Made by a program: the position numbers and the translations under genes. Of a DNA stretch of 64,000 bases, positions 8,168 to 16,422 are shown in pieces. This DNA is from Salinihabitans flavidus (GTDB lineage: Bacteria; Pseudomonadota; Alphaproteobacteria; Rhodobacterales; Rhodobacteraceae), in contig NZ_FODS01000001.1 of the NCBI RefSeq assembly GCF_900110425.1, positions 248,001 to 312,000 on the forward strand, read 5' to 3'. The notes under the pieces were generated by a model. That model made no database searches. It was not told the DNA's origin and saw only the letters and a list, made by a program, of their open reading frames with translations. Each line of letters opens with the position of its first letter. Positions within the stretch are counted from its first letter, which is position 1.

Positions 8168-10498
8168 TTATTCCGTCTGGGGAACCTGCACCTTGAAATG
8201 CGCAAGAAGGTTGCGGAGTGTTTCCCGCGCCTCGATACTCTCCTCGAGAAGCGTGCGGCTCTCCGAAAGTGTCACCTCGTCCAGAGATGCGAGTTGCAGA
8301 TCGCCCTGTGGCGCTTCAGGCGCGGAAACGACCCGCGTCAAATTGCGAAACACGTCTGTTTCCGCTGACCTGAGGCGGTCCCAGCTTCCGGCCAGCCATG
8401 CCGCGTTTTCCGCCTCTTCCGTCTCTCCGATCGAAGCAAGAAGAGCGGCGGCCCGCTCATGTTCACCGGCCATGCTTCGCGCTTCGGCACGCAGCCTGTT
8501 CGCCTCCTGCCCCTTCAGACCAAGCAGATCCGCCTCGGCCTGACGTGGCTTCCCAAGCAGTATCGCGGCCCGCGCCCTCAGCATCCGACGTGCCGATCCG
8601 ATGTCGCCGTCCGCCCCTTCGGCGATCAGATGGCGCGCCTCGGTCGGAAAGCCGAGCGCGACAAGCCGGTTTGCCGCCGCGTTCTCTACCGACGCCTCCA
8701 GCGACTTGCCGGGCAGCACAACCTTCCGCAACATCAGCTCCGCGAACGCGAAGTCTTCGGCACGGTCTGTCAGTCGGTCCACCAATCGCGAGCGCGCCTG
8801 CGCGGCATTCCCGGCTCCATCTCGGTTCTCAAGATCCGACAGCGCCTCAAAGGCGGCGGCAAACTCCGATGTCATCGCCCGCGCAGTGACATGTGCCATT
8901 CGCAGGTCCGCACCTTCCGGTTCATTTCGATGCTCGATGGCCATGGCACCGACCAGCGCCGCCAGATCCTCGCGAAGTGACTCGCCCTGCTCATGTCGGG
9001 ACTCGATCAGATCAACGAGGGCCGCAGGCGACAACTCGCTGTTTGATGCCACCACCTTGTCGAGATTTTTCTCGGCCGCCGCCATATCGCCCGTGGACAT
9101 ATCAAGTTGCGCCTCTGCCATATGCACACGGGCGTCCGGTGCTTCGGCTCCACGTTCCGTGGCCTTCAGTATGGCCTGGGACGCCTCGACATCCTGCCGG
9201 GCGATGAAGCGTTCATTGAGCCTCGGGCCGAGATGCAGACGAAGGTGCGCCGGCAAGACACTAAACGCCTGCAGAACGGCCCGAACGTTTACATTGCCGG
9301 CGGCTTCGGGCGTTTCCTCGGCAAGCAGGGACCATAGCGCTGCGCCACCGTCACAGGTCAACTGCCCGGCAAATGGATTTACGCGGCCCACGCTGTTGTG
9401 GTCCATCATCCGCGCCATGGCGAAAAGCACGTCATGACGGGGACTCTCCGCTTGCGCCAGTTTCAGAATTTGCTCCGCCTCCGCGCCGAAACCGAAATGA
9501 AGGTAAAGCCTCGCAAGCCCCGTGACCGACGCGATGTCGGGCTTGTCGAATTCTCCGTAGAGTTTCCCGCGCCAATCGGCGAGTTGTGCCGCCATAGAAC
9601 GGTCGTCCGCCCAGTCCTGAATCGCGACGGCCGCGGAGGTCAGACAGCGCACGTCGCTCGCCTGCGTCCTGAGCGCATCGAACGTCTGCTCCACCGCTTG
9701 ATCAATACTGGTTTGCGCCGCCATGTTGACATTCGGGAGCCCGCCCTTCGATTCAGCCGGCGGTGAAGGAGGGGCGGAGGTTGAATCCTGCCGCTCACGA
9801 GTGTCCGGCACGCGCAAAACCTGTCGACCCACCCTCTCCACAGGGTCCAGAAGTCCTTGCGTTGCCGCTTTGCCCAGACCTTCCAAAAGTTTGATGCGAG
9901 CCGTTCGAACTTGCTTCTGGCGTTCAAAAAACCCCTCATTGCCAAGCCAATCCTCCCCCCTTGGCGTCGGCAGGTTTGCAGACACCGCCGCATCTGCGGA
10001 CGGCCTTGGGAAGCGCTCCGGCGTGCGCCTTGGAACAGCGCGGGCGAACCGGAGCTTGGCGCGCGGTGTCGGACTGTCGACCGCAGGCAATCCGAAACCG
10101 AATACATGAGCCTCATGCCCGGTACCCGTCCCCTTCGTGTCCTGTATATCCACAACAAGGTGCCGGTCGCCGAAACGGAAACTCCTCACACTGCAACCGC
10201 AGTTGAGGAGCAGATCGAGCGCCCGGTCGCCGCCAACGGCACGAAGGTCGGCCAGACGTTCCCGTGAGATGCGAACGAAGCTCTCGCTCAGATCATATTC
10301 AATACCTTCGGCCTCAAGCGTGAGCCTGTAGCCCTGTCCCCGCTTGCGCAGCCTCCAGCCGGTCTCGCTATCGGGAAGGGTCAGCACCAGTCTGGTAAAA
10401 TCCGCGTGATCACCCGTCCGCACAGGCACCGCAACGGCGTGCACGGGTCCGGCTGTCAGTATCGCGGCCAGCAGGGCAAATACGATCCAGCGGGTCAT
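8168..10498 (-). CDS. Large secreted helical-repeat protein of the flagellar/motor operon, function unknown
   Basis: 776 residues with a signal peptide (MTRWIVFALLAAILTAGPVHA). The first about 120 residues are beta-rich and resemble an AMIN-like domain (FTRLVLTLPDSETGWRL, then FRFGDRHLVVDIQD), which in other proteins binds peptidoglycan or multimerises. The remainder is Ala/Glu/Leu-rich helical sequence with TPR-like spacing. It overlaps motA by four bases (ATGA), so it is co-translated with the stator gene. The context suggests a periplasmic partner of the motor or wall. No enzymatic motif is visible. The AMIN and TPR assignments are by pattern only. Confidence 0.8.
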   Translation of the reverse strand: MTRWIVFALLAAILTAGPVHAVAVPVRTGDHADFTRLVLTLPDSETGWRLRKRGQGYRLTLEAEGIEYDLSESFVRISRERLADLRAVGGDRALDLLLNCGCSVRSFRFGDRHLVVDIQDTKGTGTGHEAHVFGFGLPAVDSPTPRAKLRFARAVPRRTPERFPRPSADAAVSANLPTPRGEDWLGNEGFFERQKQVRTARIKLLEGLGKAATQGLLDPVERVGRQVLRVPDTRERQDSTSAPPSPPAESKGGLPNVNMAAQTSIDQAVEQTFDALRTQASDVRCLTSAAVAIQDWADDRSMAAQLADWRGKLYGEFDKPDIASVTGLARLYLHFGFGAEAEQILKLAQAESPRHDVLFAMARMMDHNSVGRVNPFAGQLTCDGGAALWSLLAEETPEAAGNVNVRAVLQAFSVLPAHLRLHLGPRLNERFIARQDVEASQAILKATERGAEAPDARVHMAEAQLDMSTGDMAAAEKNLDKVVASNSELSPAALVDLIESRHEQGESLREDLAALVGAMAIEHRNEPEGADLRMAHVTARAMTSEFAAAFEALSDLENRDGAGNAAQARSRLVDRLTDRAEDFAFAELMLRKVVLPGKSLEASVENAAANRLVALGFPTEARHLIAEGADGDIGSARRMLRARAAILLGKPRQAEADLLGLKGQEANRLRAEARSMAGEHERAAALLASIGETEEAENAAWLAGSWDRLRSAETDVFRNLTRVVSAPEAPQGDLQLASLDEVTLSESRTLLEESIEARETLRNLLAHFKVQVPQTE

Positions 10499-11364
10499 GC
10501 AGCGTCCTTTTTTACCGATTTCAGCGCCTCTTCAAGTTCGGAGTAGTCCGGACGGCAATGGGCCGGCGTATTCTGACGGCCAACCTCGATGCAGATATTG
10601 GTGGCATGATTGTGCAGGTTCGCGACCAACACCTCCCGAATGAGCTGATAGAAATGGCTGTCCTCCTCGACCACGGATTTCACCTTCGCCGCGAAGGGCC
10701 CGACCAGTCCATAGGACAGGAACACGCCGAGAAACGTCCCCACAAGCGCCCCGCCGATCATCTTGCCCAGGATCTCGGGTGGTTGATCGATCGACGCCAT
10801 CGTCTTGATCACGCCCAGTACCGCCGCCACGATGCCCAGTGCGGGCAAACCGTCCGCCATCGTCTGAAGTGCATGGCTGGAGTGAAGCGCATGGTGCAAA
10901 CTGGCCTCCATCCGCTTTTCAAGCACCTCCTCCACCTGATGCGGATCGTCATAGTTCATCGACGCCGAGCGCATTGTGTCGGCAATCAGGGCCACCGCCT
11001 CCTTATCCGCTTGAATCTTTGGGTATTTTCCAAAAATCGCAGAGTCCATCGGTGCCTCGATATGCTCTTCGATGGCAACAGGGTTCTGACGTGCGATTCG
11101 GATCAGTTCGAAGAGAAGGCACAGAAGGTCACGGTAATCCTCATGTTTCCATCTCGGTCCCTTGAAAACCTTGCCCAGATCCCTCATCGTCTGCTTGATC
11201 GCGGACATGTCGTTGCTGACAAGAAAGGCCCCGATCGCCGCACCGCCGATCATCGCCAGTTCGAAAGGCAGGGAATGGAGGATGATCGCGAGTTTGCCGC
11301 CCGCAGCAAGATAGCCACCGAATACCATCACAAACACAACAGAAATGCCGATGATCCCGATCAT
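10495..11364 (-). CDS. motA: Flagellar motor stator protein MotA
   Basis: Proton-channel stator subunit, 289 residues, four membrane segments with a large cytosolic loop between the second and third. The family core is clear: the N-terminal GIIGISVVFVMVFGGYLAAGGK, the loop with rotor-contacting charged residues, and the Pro-containing segment MADGLPALGIVAAVLGVIKTMASIDQPP followed by GGALVGTFLGVFLSYGLVGP. The partner gene motB lies separately at about 21.4-22.3 kb. motA precedes the 776-residue secreted protein and follows the motE-like gene after 75 bases. Confidence 0.97.
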   Translation of the reverse strand: MIGIIGISVVFVMVFGGYLAAGGKLAIILHSLPFELAMIGGAAIGAFLVSNDMSAIKQTMRDLGKVFKGPRWKHEDYRDLLCLLFELIRIARQNPVAIEEHIEAPMDSAIFGKYPKIQADKEAVALIADTMRSASMNYDDPHQVEEVLEKRMEASLHHALHSSHALQTMADGLPALGIVAAVLGVIKTMASIDQPPEILGKMIGGALVGTFLGVFLSYGLVGPFAAKVKSVVEEDSHFYQLIREVLVANLHNHATNICIEVGRQNTPAHCRPDYSELEEALKSVKKDAA

Positions 11365-11439
11365 GCAAATTCCCCAACAAGCCTCGTTCCGGCATCACAC
11401 TGGCAGCCAAGGGTTAAGAAACCGTCGGCTGTGCAGAGG

Positions 11440-12039
11440 TCATTCGGTTGGAACATTGGCGTTTCGCCCGGCCAGGACCACGCTGATCGTGTAGGCGGAT
11501 TTCGGAGTCAGCCCGGCCATGATCCCTGCCGCGGCATCGGGTTTCATCCGGGCCAGGAACCCGGCCGCAAACACCGGGTCCATCTCTTCGAAAAGCGCCG
11601 CCGCTTCCTTGGATTTCATGGTCTCGTAGACTTCTGTCAGGCGTGACAGATCACCCTCTGCCGCGCTATCGGCAAGCGCGATGGTCTCGCGCAGACGTTC
11701 CTCCGCCTGCTGCAAGGCGGTCATTCTCTTGCCGATCTGCTCATCGGCGACCGACAGGGCCTGCATCCGGTTGCGCACCTCCGCCTCACGCTGCACAAGC
11801 CTGTCTTCGCGCGCGCGGAACACGCCGAGCAACTCGCGCATGTCCTCGGGTGGCTCACAGTTTGCGGGCTGCGACAGTTCCGTCCGCTCGCCGGAGGGTG
11901 GGTCGCTTTCCTTTGCGATTGCCTGCCCCGCTTCTGTGCCCAGCCGGATGAGGGCCGACCCGACAAGAAGCAAGGCAATCACCATCAGGCTCCCTTTGCC
12001 CGGGCGACGCCCACTTGTCTTCTTCGGCGCCTTGGTCAT
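11440..12039 (-). CDS. MotE-like protein (MgtE N-domain-like, flagellar motility)
   Basis: 199 residues: one N-terminal membrane segment (about 17-37), a charged coiled coil (about 70-115) and a C-terminal helical domain. In that domain AAALFEEMDPVFAAGFLARMKPDAAAGIMAGL has the repeated M-x-P-x-x-A pattern of the MgtE intracellular N domain. This is the architecture of MotE, a periplasmic chaperone of motor proteins known in rhizobia. It sits between the 128-residue membrane protein gene (4-base overlap) and motA, which fits a motor role. Confidence 0.75.
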   Translation of the reverse strand: MTKAPKKTSGRRPGKGSLMVIALLLVGSALIRLGTEAGQAIAKESDPPSGERTELSQPANCEPPEDMRELLGVFRAREDRLVQREAEVRNRMQALSVADEQIGKRMTALQQAEERLRETIALADSAAEGDLSRLTEVYETMKSKEAAALFEEMDPVFAAGFLARMKPDAAAGIMAGLTPKSAYTISVVLAGRNANVPTE

Positions 12040-12422
12040 TGCCGATTGGTCCGGCTATTGGCGTTGTGTCGGAGAAACATCGCCTCCGGCGGAGACGGCT
12101 CCGAAGGGGGGGGCGGATGCTTCTCACCCGCCTCCGGGTCGGGCAGGTCGTGCATCGACGCCACAAGAAGTTCGAGCCTTTTGGCCACATCCTCCGCACG
12201 TCCCGTCAGTTCGTTGAGCGATTCGGTCGATGCATTGGCGGTCTTCCGCGCCGCGGTCAGCGTCTTGGTCAGATCGTCCACCTGAGCCGAGAGAACGGCA
12301 ACCGCCCCCCCAACGCCGTTTTCCAGATCGTTGAAACGCGAAAGCCGCCGGGCCAGAACAAAACAATAAAGCCCGGCACCAAGCGCACCGGCAACGAGCA
12401 GGGTATCGGCGATCAAATCCAT
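12036..12422 (-). CDS. Small membrane-anchored coiled-coil protein, flagellar locus, unknown
   Basis: 128 residues. One membrane segment at the N-terminus (about 3-24) is followed by a helical coiled-coil stretch (about 30-95, LSAQVDDLTKTLTAARKTAN) and a Pro-rich, disordered tail. No enzymatic motif is seen. It lies between fliL (11 bases away) and the motE-like gene (overlap of four bases), so it is part of the fliL-motE-motA operon. Its role is unknown; a structural or scaffolding partner of the motor is the simplest reading. Confidence 0.72.
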   Translation of the reverse strand: MDLIADTLLVAGALGAGLYCFVLARRLSRFNDLENGVGGAVAVLSAQVDDLTKTLTAARKTANASTESLNELTGRAEDVAKRLELLVASMHDLPDPEAGEKHPPPPSEPSPPEAMFLRHNANSRTNRQ

Positions 12423-12433
12423 TCTGGCCTCTT

Positions 12434-12955
12434 TCAGTTCAACACGAATTCCATGATGAGCAGATCACGTACCCGCGCCTGCCCGGTCACGATCTGGATT
12501 CGGCGCAGCATCTGCGCCCGCAGGCGGGTCAGGGCCGCCGTCCGCTCTATATCGCCGGGTTCCAGTGCTCCGAGATAACCGTTGAGCACGTCCACAATCC
12601 GGGGCAGGACCGATTCGACCTCTCTGCGGTATTCTGACGGAACCTCCAGCTGGGCGCGGAACTTCAGATGACGGCTTAGCGAATCACCACGGAGCGACAC
12701 GATGATCGTCTCAATCGGTACGAACGCCATGTCCGGCAACGGCTCCGTGGGGATCGCATTCGGCGATTCTTCCACCGCTCCCACGGAGGCGCCGTCCGCA
12801 AACATCCCCATTCCCGAAAGGGCTCCGGAATAGACCGCATAGAACCCCCCACCACCGCCCACGATGGCAAGAATCAATCCGGTCAGAAGTGATCGCCGAG
12901 AGAGGTTCCTCCCCGCCTTGCCACCGTTTTCCTCTGATGTCGCAGCCTCTGCCAT
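12434..12955 (-). CDS. fliL: Flagellar basal-body-associated protein FliL
   Basis: 173 residues with a cytosolic N-terminal tail, one membrane segment (about 23-45, LLTGLILAIVGGGGGFYAVYSG) and a periplasmic FliL domain (about 75-173). The C-terminal end of the domain (TRLRAQMLRRIQIVTGQARVRDLLIMEFVLN) matches the family well. FliL forms rings around MotB and supports the stator at high load. It is the first gene of a minus-strand operon running through motE-like and motA and diverges from fliF across a 121-base intergenic region that carries a CtrA-like box. Confidence 0.9.
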   Translation of the reverse strand: MAEAATSEENGGKAGRNLSRRSLLTGLILAIVGGGGGFYAVYSGALSGMGMFADGASVGAVEESPNAIPTEPLPDMAFVPIETIIVSLRGDSLSRHLKFRAQLEVPSEYRREVESVLPRIVDVLNGYLGALEPGDIERTAALTRLRAQMLRRIQIVTGQARVRDLLIMEFVLN

Positions 12956-13001
12956 ACTCGCATCCGAATTTTTTGCTGCCCCCTCTATAGACCGACAGAA
13001 A

Positions 13002-13016
13002 CTAACTGATTGTTAA
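13002..13016. promoter_or_regulatory. CtrA-like box in the fliL/fliF divergent promoter
   Basis: CTAA-N7-TTAA (CTAA 13002-13005, TTAA 13013-13016) matches the CtrA full-site consensus TTAA-N7-TTAA with one mismatch. It is centred about 68 bases before the fliF start and 54 bases from the fliL start, so one site could serve both operons. CtrA control of flagellar genes is established in Caulobacter and roseobacters. The binding itself is inferred. Confidence 0.6.
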
Positions 13017-13076
13017 GCCTGACCGGAGAATGATGACCCAAACCGGGCAGAAGGTCCGGTGTGACGGAGGATTGTC

Positions 13077-14723
13077 GTGCAGCAGATTCTGAATGTGTGG
13101 TCCGCCCTGAACATGCGCCGCCGCGTGATCGTCCTGGCCGCGACCATCGCGGTTTTTGTGGCGGTATTGTCACTCACCCGTATGGCCACAACACCGGGAA
13201 TGGCCCTGCTCTACAGCGGATTGGAAAGCGGCCCCGCCGGTGAGGTCGTGCGCGCGCTGGAACAGCGCGGCGTGTCCTTTCAGATCCGGGGCGGCGCGAT
13301 CTATGTCGATTCGTCACAACGCGACGCGTTGCGCATGACTCTTGCGAGCGAGGGACTCCCTGCCAACACAAACAGCGGATACGAACTGCTCGACACGCTC
13401 TCGGGGTTCGGAACGACCAGCCAGATGTTCGATGCCGCCTACTGGCGCGCCAAGGAGGGGGAGCTTGCAAGAACGATCACCGGCAGCCCCCGCATTACAG
13501 GTGCACGCGTTCATATCGCCAACACCAACTCGAACCCTTTCCGCCGCGACGTGACCCCCACGGCCTCCGTTTCCGTCACCACCGCTGGCGGTCCTCTCTC
13601 CGCCGAGCAGGCGCGCGCATTCAGATACCTTGTGGCCTCGGCGGTCGCCGGGCTCGCGCCGGAGGACGTGGTCATAATCGACGGTATCAACGGGCTGATC
13701 GGCAAGGGGGATGAAACCCCTTCGGCCGCCGCCGGGCTCGATGACCGCGCAACCCGGATGCGCGACCGGGTGCAGAATCTTCTCGAAGCGCGCGTGGGGC
13801 CCGGCAATGCCGTTGTGGAATTGAGCGTCGAGAGCGTCACCGAAACCGAATCGATCCGCGAACGCACTTTCGACCCCGCAAGCCGCGTCGCCATAAGCAC
13901 CGACACCGAAGAACGGTCCACCAGTTCCCGGAACTCCGGTGACAATGGTGTCACAGTTGCGTCGAACCTGCCGGATGGCGATGCCGCCAAGGGCGAAAGC
14001 TCAACCAAACAGGACAGCGAAACACGCGAACGGGTAAACTACGAGGTCTCCGAGACAGAACGCGAAATCACTCGTGTGCCCGGCGCCGTCAAGCGCCTGA
14101 CCGTTGCCGTTCTTGTCAACGCAACGCAGGAGGTGAACGCCGACGGCGAAACGGTTTTCATTCCCCGCCCGGAAGAGGAGCTTGCCGCGCTCAGGGAACT
14201 GGTCGCCTCTGCCGTGGGCCTCAACGAGGCGCGCGGCGACGTCATCACGCTGAAATCCATGGCCTTTGAACCCGTCCTGCAAGAGGGGACAGCCGCCACG
14301 ACCTCCCTGCTCGACAGGGTTTCGCTTGACCTGATGTCTGTCATACAGACCGCGGTGCTTGCGCTGGTCGCTCTTTTGCTGGGGCTTTTCGTCGTTCGGC
14401 CGCTCCTGACCCGCTCCGCCGCCGATGCGTTGCCCGCGACGGCCGATCCCGCGCGCCTTGGATCGTGGGCCGCCTCTGAACAGGACGGCGCCGAAGGCTC
14501 CGACGCCCTGACCGGAGAGGTGGACGATGGCGCCTTTGACTTCTCGACGGCAGGCGATCTGCCCGAGCTGAATTTCAACACCAACAGTGATTTTGACGCG
14601 CTCGGTGCCTCCGATGACTCCCGCGATCCGGTGGACCGTCTGCGCGCCCTGATCGGTGAGCGGCAGGAGGAAACGGTCGAAATCCTCCGCAACTGGCTTG
14701 AAGACCGAGAGGAGAATGCCTGA
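13077..14723 (+). CDS. fliF: Flagellar MS-ring protein FliF
   Basis: Forms the inner-membrane MS ring, the first flagellar structure assembled. The product has 548 residues: a first membrane segment (about 17-37), the ring-building domains (YscJ-like region with LYSGLESGPAGEVVRALEQRG and YELLDTLSGFGTTSQMFDAAYWRAKEGELARTI), a long disordered stretch, a second membrane segment (about 420-445) and a C-terminal tail binding FliG. Start is GTG at 13077, chosen because GGAGG lies six bases upstream and the family N-terminus begins there. Its TGA overlaps the fliH-like ATG by one base. It begins a plus-strand operon of fliF-fliH-fliN-fliP. Confidence 0.96.
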   Translation: MQQILNVWSALNMRRRVIVLAATIAVFVAVLSLTRMATTPGMALLYSGLESGPAGEVVRALEQRGVSFQIRGGAIYVDSSQRDALRMTLASEGLPANTNSGYELLDTLSGFGTTSQMFDAAYWRAKEGELARTITGSPRITGARVHIANTNSNPFRRDVTPTASVSVTTAGGPLSAEQARAFRYLVASAVAGLAPEDVVIIDGINGLIGKGDETPSAAAGLDDRATRMRDRVQNLLEARVGPGNAVVELSVESVTETESIRERTFDPASRVAISTDTEERSTSSRNSGDNGVTVASNLPDGDAAKGESSTKQDSETRERVNYEVSETEREITRVPGAVKRLTVAVLVNATQEVNADGETVFIPRPEEELAALRELVASAVGLNEARGDVITLKSMAFEPVLQEGTAATTSLLDRVSLDLMSVIQTAVLALVALLLGLFVVRPLLTRSAADALPATADPARLGSWAASEQDGAEGSDALTGEVDDGAFDFSTAGDLPELNFNTNSDFDALGASDDSRDPVDRLRALIGERQEETVEILRNWLEDREENA

Positions 14724-15313
14724 TGAGCATTGCCCACCTGCTCGAAGATTTCAGCACCCCCACAGCCGATACCCCAACCCACGCCGAAACGACGGGGGAC
14801 GCTGACATGCTCGCCTCCTTCGAACAAGGCTACAAGGCCGGCTGGGATGATGCGATCAAGGCATCCAGTGAAGAGCAGGCCCATATTGCCGCCGATCTTG
14901 CCCGCAACCTTCAGGATCTGTCCTTCACCTATACGGAGGCGTATGTCGCAATGGCGGCGGCGATGAAACCCGTTCTGGAGCAGATCGTGACGAAGGTGCT
15001 ACCGCCCATTGCTCAGGCATCGCTTGTTCCCCGGATCGTCGAACAGCTTGAGGATCTGTGCAAAGGCGCCACCGATGTCACCGCCGAGATCGTAGCCGCC
15101 CCCGGCACCGCCGAAAGGCTGAGCGCGTATCTCCCCGGATCGATCTCCATGCCGGTCGAAATCCTCGAAGACTCCAGCCTGACCGATGGCCAGGCCTTCA
15201 TTCGTCTGGGAACCCGAGAGAAGCAGATCGCGATGGACGATGTCCTCAGCGGCATCGAAGAGGCGATCGCCGGCTTCTTCCACGAAACCGAGAAAGAGGC
15301 ACGTCATGGCTGA
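14723..15313 (+). CDS. fliH: FliH/FlbE-like negative regulator of the flagellar export ATPase
   Basis: 196 residues, acidic N-terminus followed by a helical stretch (FEQGYKAGWDDAIKASSEEQ) and a C-terminal mixed domain. Sequence identity to classical FliH is low, but the GYxxGW..A pattern and the place between fliF and fliN are those of FliH/FlbE in alphaproteobacteria. FliH regulates FliI and links it to the C-ring. FliI itself is not in the window. It overlaps fliF by one base and fliN by eight. Confidence 0.72.
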   Translation: MSIAHLLEDFSTPTADTPTHAETTGDADMLASFEQGYKAGWDDAIKASSEEQAHIAADLARNLQDLSFTYTEAYVAMAAAMKPVLEQIVTKVLPPIAQASLVPRIVEQLEDLCKGATDVTAEIVAAPGTAERLSAYLPGSISMPVEILEDSSLTDGQAFIRLGTREKQIAMDDVLSGIEEAIAGFFHETEKEARHG

Positions 15314-15602
15314 TACCCCTGCCGGCAAAACCGATCGCCCCGAACTCTCGGGGCCATTCAATTCGGTCCCGATCGAGATCACGATTTCCGTCGGACGGGC
15401 CCGACCGCTGATCGGGGATCTGCTCAAACTCGGAGAGAACGGCGTGCTCACACTCGACCGGCGGGTCGACGATCCGGTGGAACTCTACGTCGGGGACAAG
15501 CTAATCGCGCGCGGCGAGCTGGAGGAGCTCGATGGCGCGCAGCAGGGGCAGCTTGCCGTGCGCCTGACCGAAGTGGCCGATCTTCAGGGCGGGCTTGAAT
15601 GA
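15306..15602 (+). CDS. fliN: Flagellar motor switch protein FliN
   Basis: 98 residues with a single SpoA (surface presentation of antigens) domain: VPIEITISVGRARPLIGDL, GVLTLDRRVDDPVELYVGDKLIARGEL, then QLAVRLTEV. It forms the bottom of the C-ring, where CheY-P and FliH bind. The ATG at 15306 is chosen because the family start lies there; the upstream open frame is fliH read in another frame. It overlaps fliP by four bases. No FliM or FliG gene is in the window. Confidence 0.92.
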   Translation: MADTPAGKTDRPELSGPFNSVPIEITISVGRARPLIGDLLKLGENGVLTLDRRVDDPVELYVGDKLIARGELEELDGAQQGQLAVRLTEVADLQGGLE

Positions 15603-16339
15603 TCGGGCGCGGCCCCGGTCCGGCCGCTCTCGCGCTTCTGGTGCTTGTGCTGGCCTCCGGTCCGGTGGCGGCGCAGGACGTTTCGGTTTCGCTGGGCGAT
15701 GATGGGTCCCTGACGGCGCGCGGCATACAGCTTTTCGTGCTGATCACCCTGCTCAGCCTCGTGCCGGGGCTGGCGATCATGATCACCTGTTTTCCCTTTG
15801 TCGTGACCGTCCTGTCGATTCTGAGACAGGCTATCGGATTGCAGCAGTCGCCGCCCAACATGTTGATGGTGAGTCTGGCCCTTTTCCTGACGTATTTCGT
15901 GATGGACCCGGTGTTTCGCCAGTCCTGGGAGATGGGTGTCAGCCCGCTTCTGAACGAGGAAATTGCCGTTGAAGAGGCGTTCCAGCGTACGCTCGGGCCG
16001 TTCCGCACCTTCATGGCCGCCCGGCTCGACCCCGACACGTTCGAGGCGCTGGCCGCACTTCGCCCCGATGTCGCGGGCACCGCCCCCGCCCCCGACGCCC
16101 CGCTTTCCGTTCTGGTACCGAGCTTTCTTCTGTCGGAGATTGCGCGCGCCTTTCAGATCGGTTTCCTGATCTTCCTGCCCTTCCTGATCATCGACCTCGT
16201 GGTCGCGGCGATCCTGATGTCGATGGGGATGATGATGGTGCCCCCTGCCATCGTTTCGCTGCCGTTCAAGCTCGCCTTCTTCGTCGTCGCCGATGGCTGG
16301 AGCCTGATTTCCAGCGCCTTGGTACGCAGCTATTTCTGA
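15599..16339 (+). CDS. fliP: Flagellar export gate protein FliP
   Basis: Core subunit of the FliPQR export gate, 246 residues. It carries a cleavable signal peptide (residues 1-25, ending VAA), as FliP proteins do, and four hydrophobic segments. Family signatures are visible: ITCFPFVVTVLSILRQAIGLQQSPPN and, near the end, LPFLIIDLVVAAILMSMGMMMVPP and LPFKLAFFVVADGW. It is the last gene of the fliF operon and converges with flgI 78 bases away. Confidence 0.97.
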   Translation: MIGRGPGPAALALLVLVLASGPVAAQDVSVSLGDDGSLTARGIQLFVLITLLSLVPGLAIMITCFPFVVTVLSILRQAIGLQQSPPNMLMVSLALFLTYFVMDPVFRQSWEMGVSPLLNEEIAVEEAFQRTLGPFRTFMAARLDPDTFEALAALRPDVAGTAPAPDAPLSVLVPSFLLSEIARAFQIGFLIFLPFLIIDLVVAAILMSMGMMMVPPAIVSLPFKLAFFVVADGWSLISSALVRSYF

Positions 16340-16363
16340 TCGCGTTCCTGTCCATTGAAAGCG

Positions 16364-16422
16364 GCTGATCCCCTCCCGTGCCCAGAAGGCTCATGACCAC
16401 CGAAGGGCCTCGCGGGATCAGC
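16364..16422. other. Long-armed inverted repeat between convergent fliP and flgI
   Basis: GCTGATCCC (16364-16372) and GGGATCAGC (16414-16422) are perfect 9-base inverted arms separated by 41 bases, at the meeting point of fliP and flgI. The second arm overlaps the flgI stop codon. No T-run follows either side, so this is at most a weak, possibly factor-assisted, bidirectional end. Confidence 0.3.
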
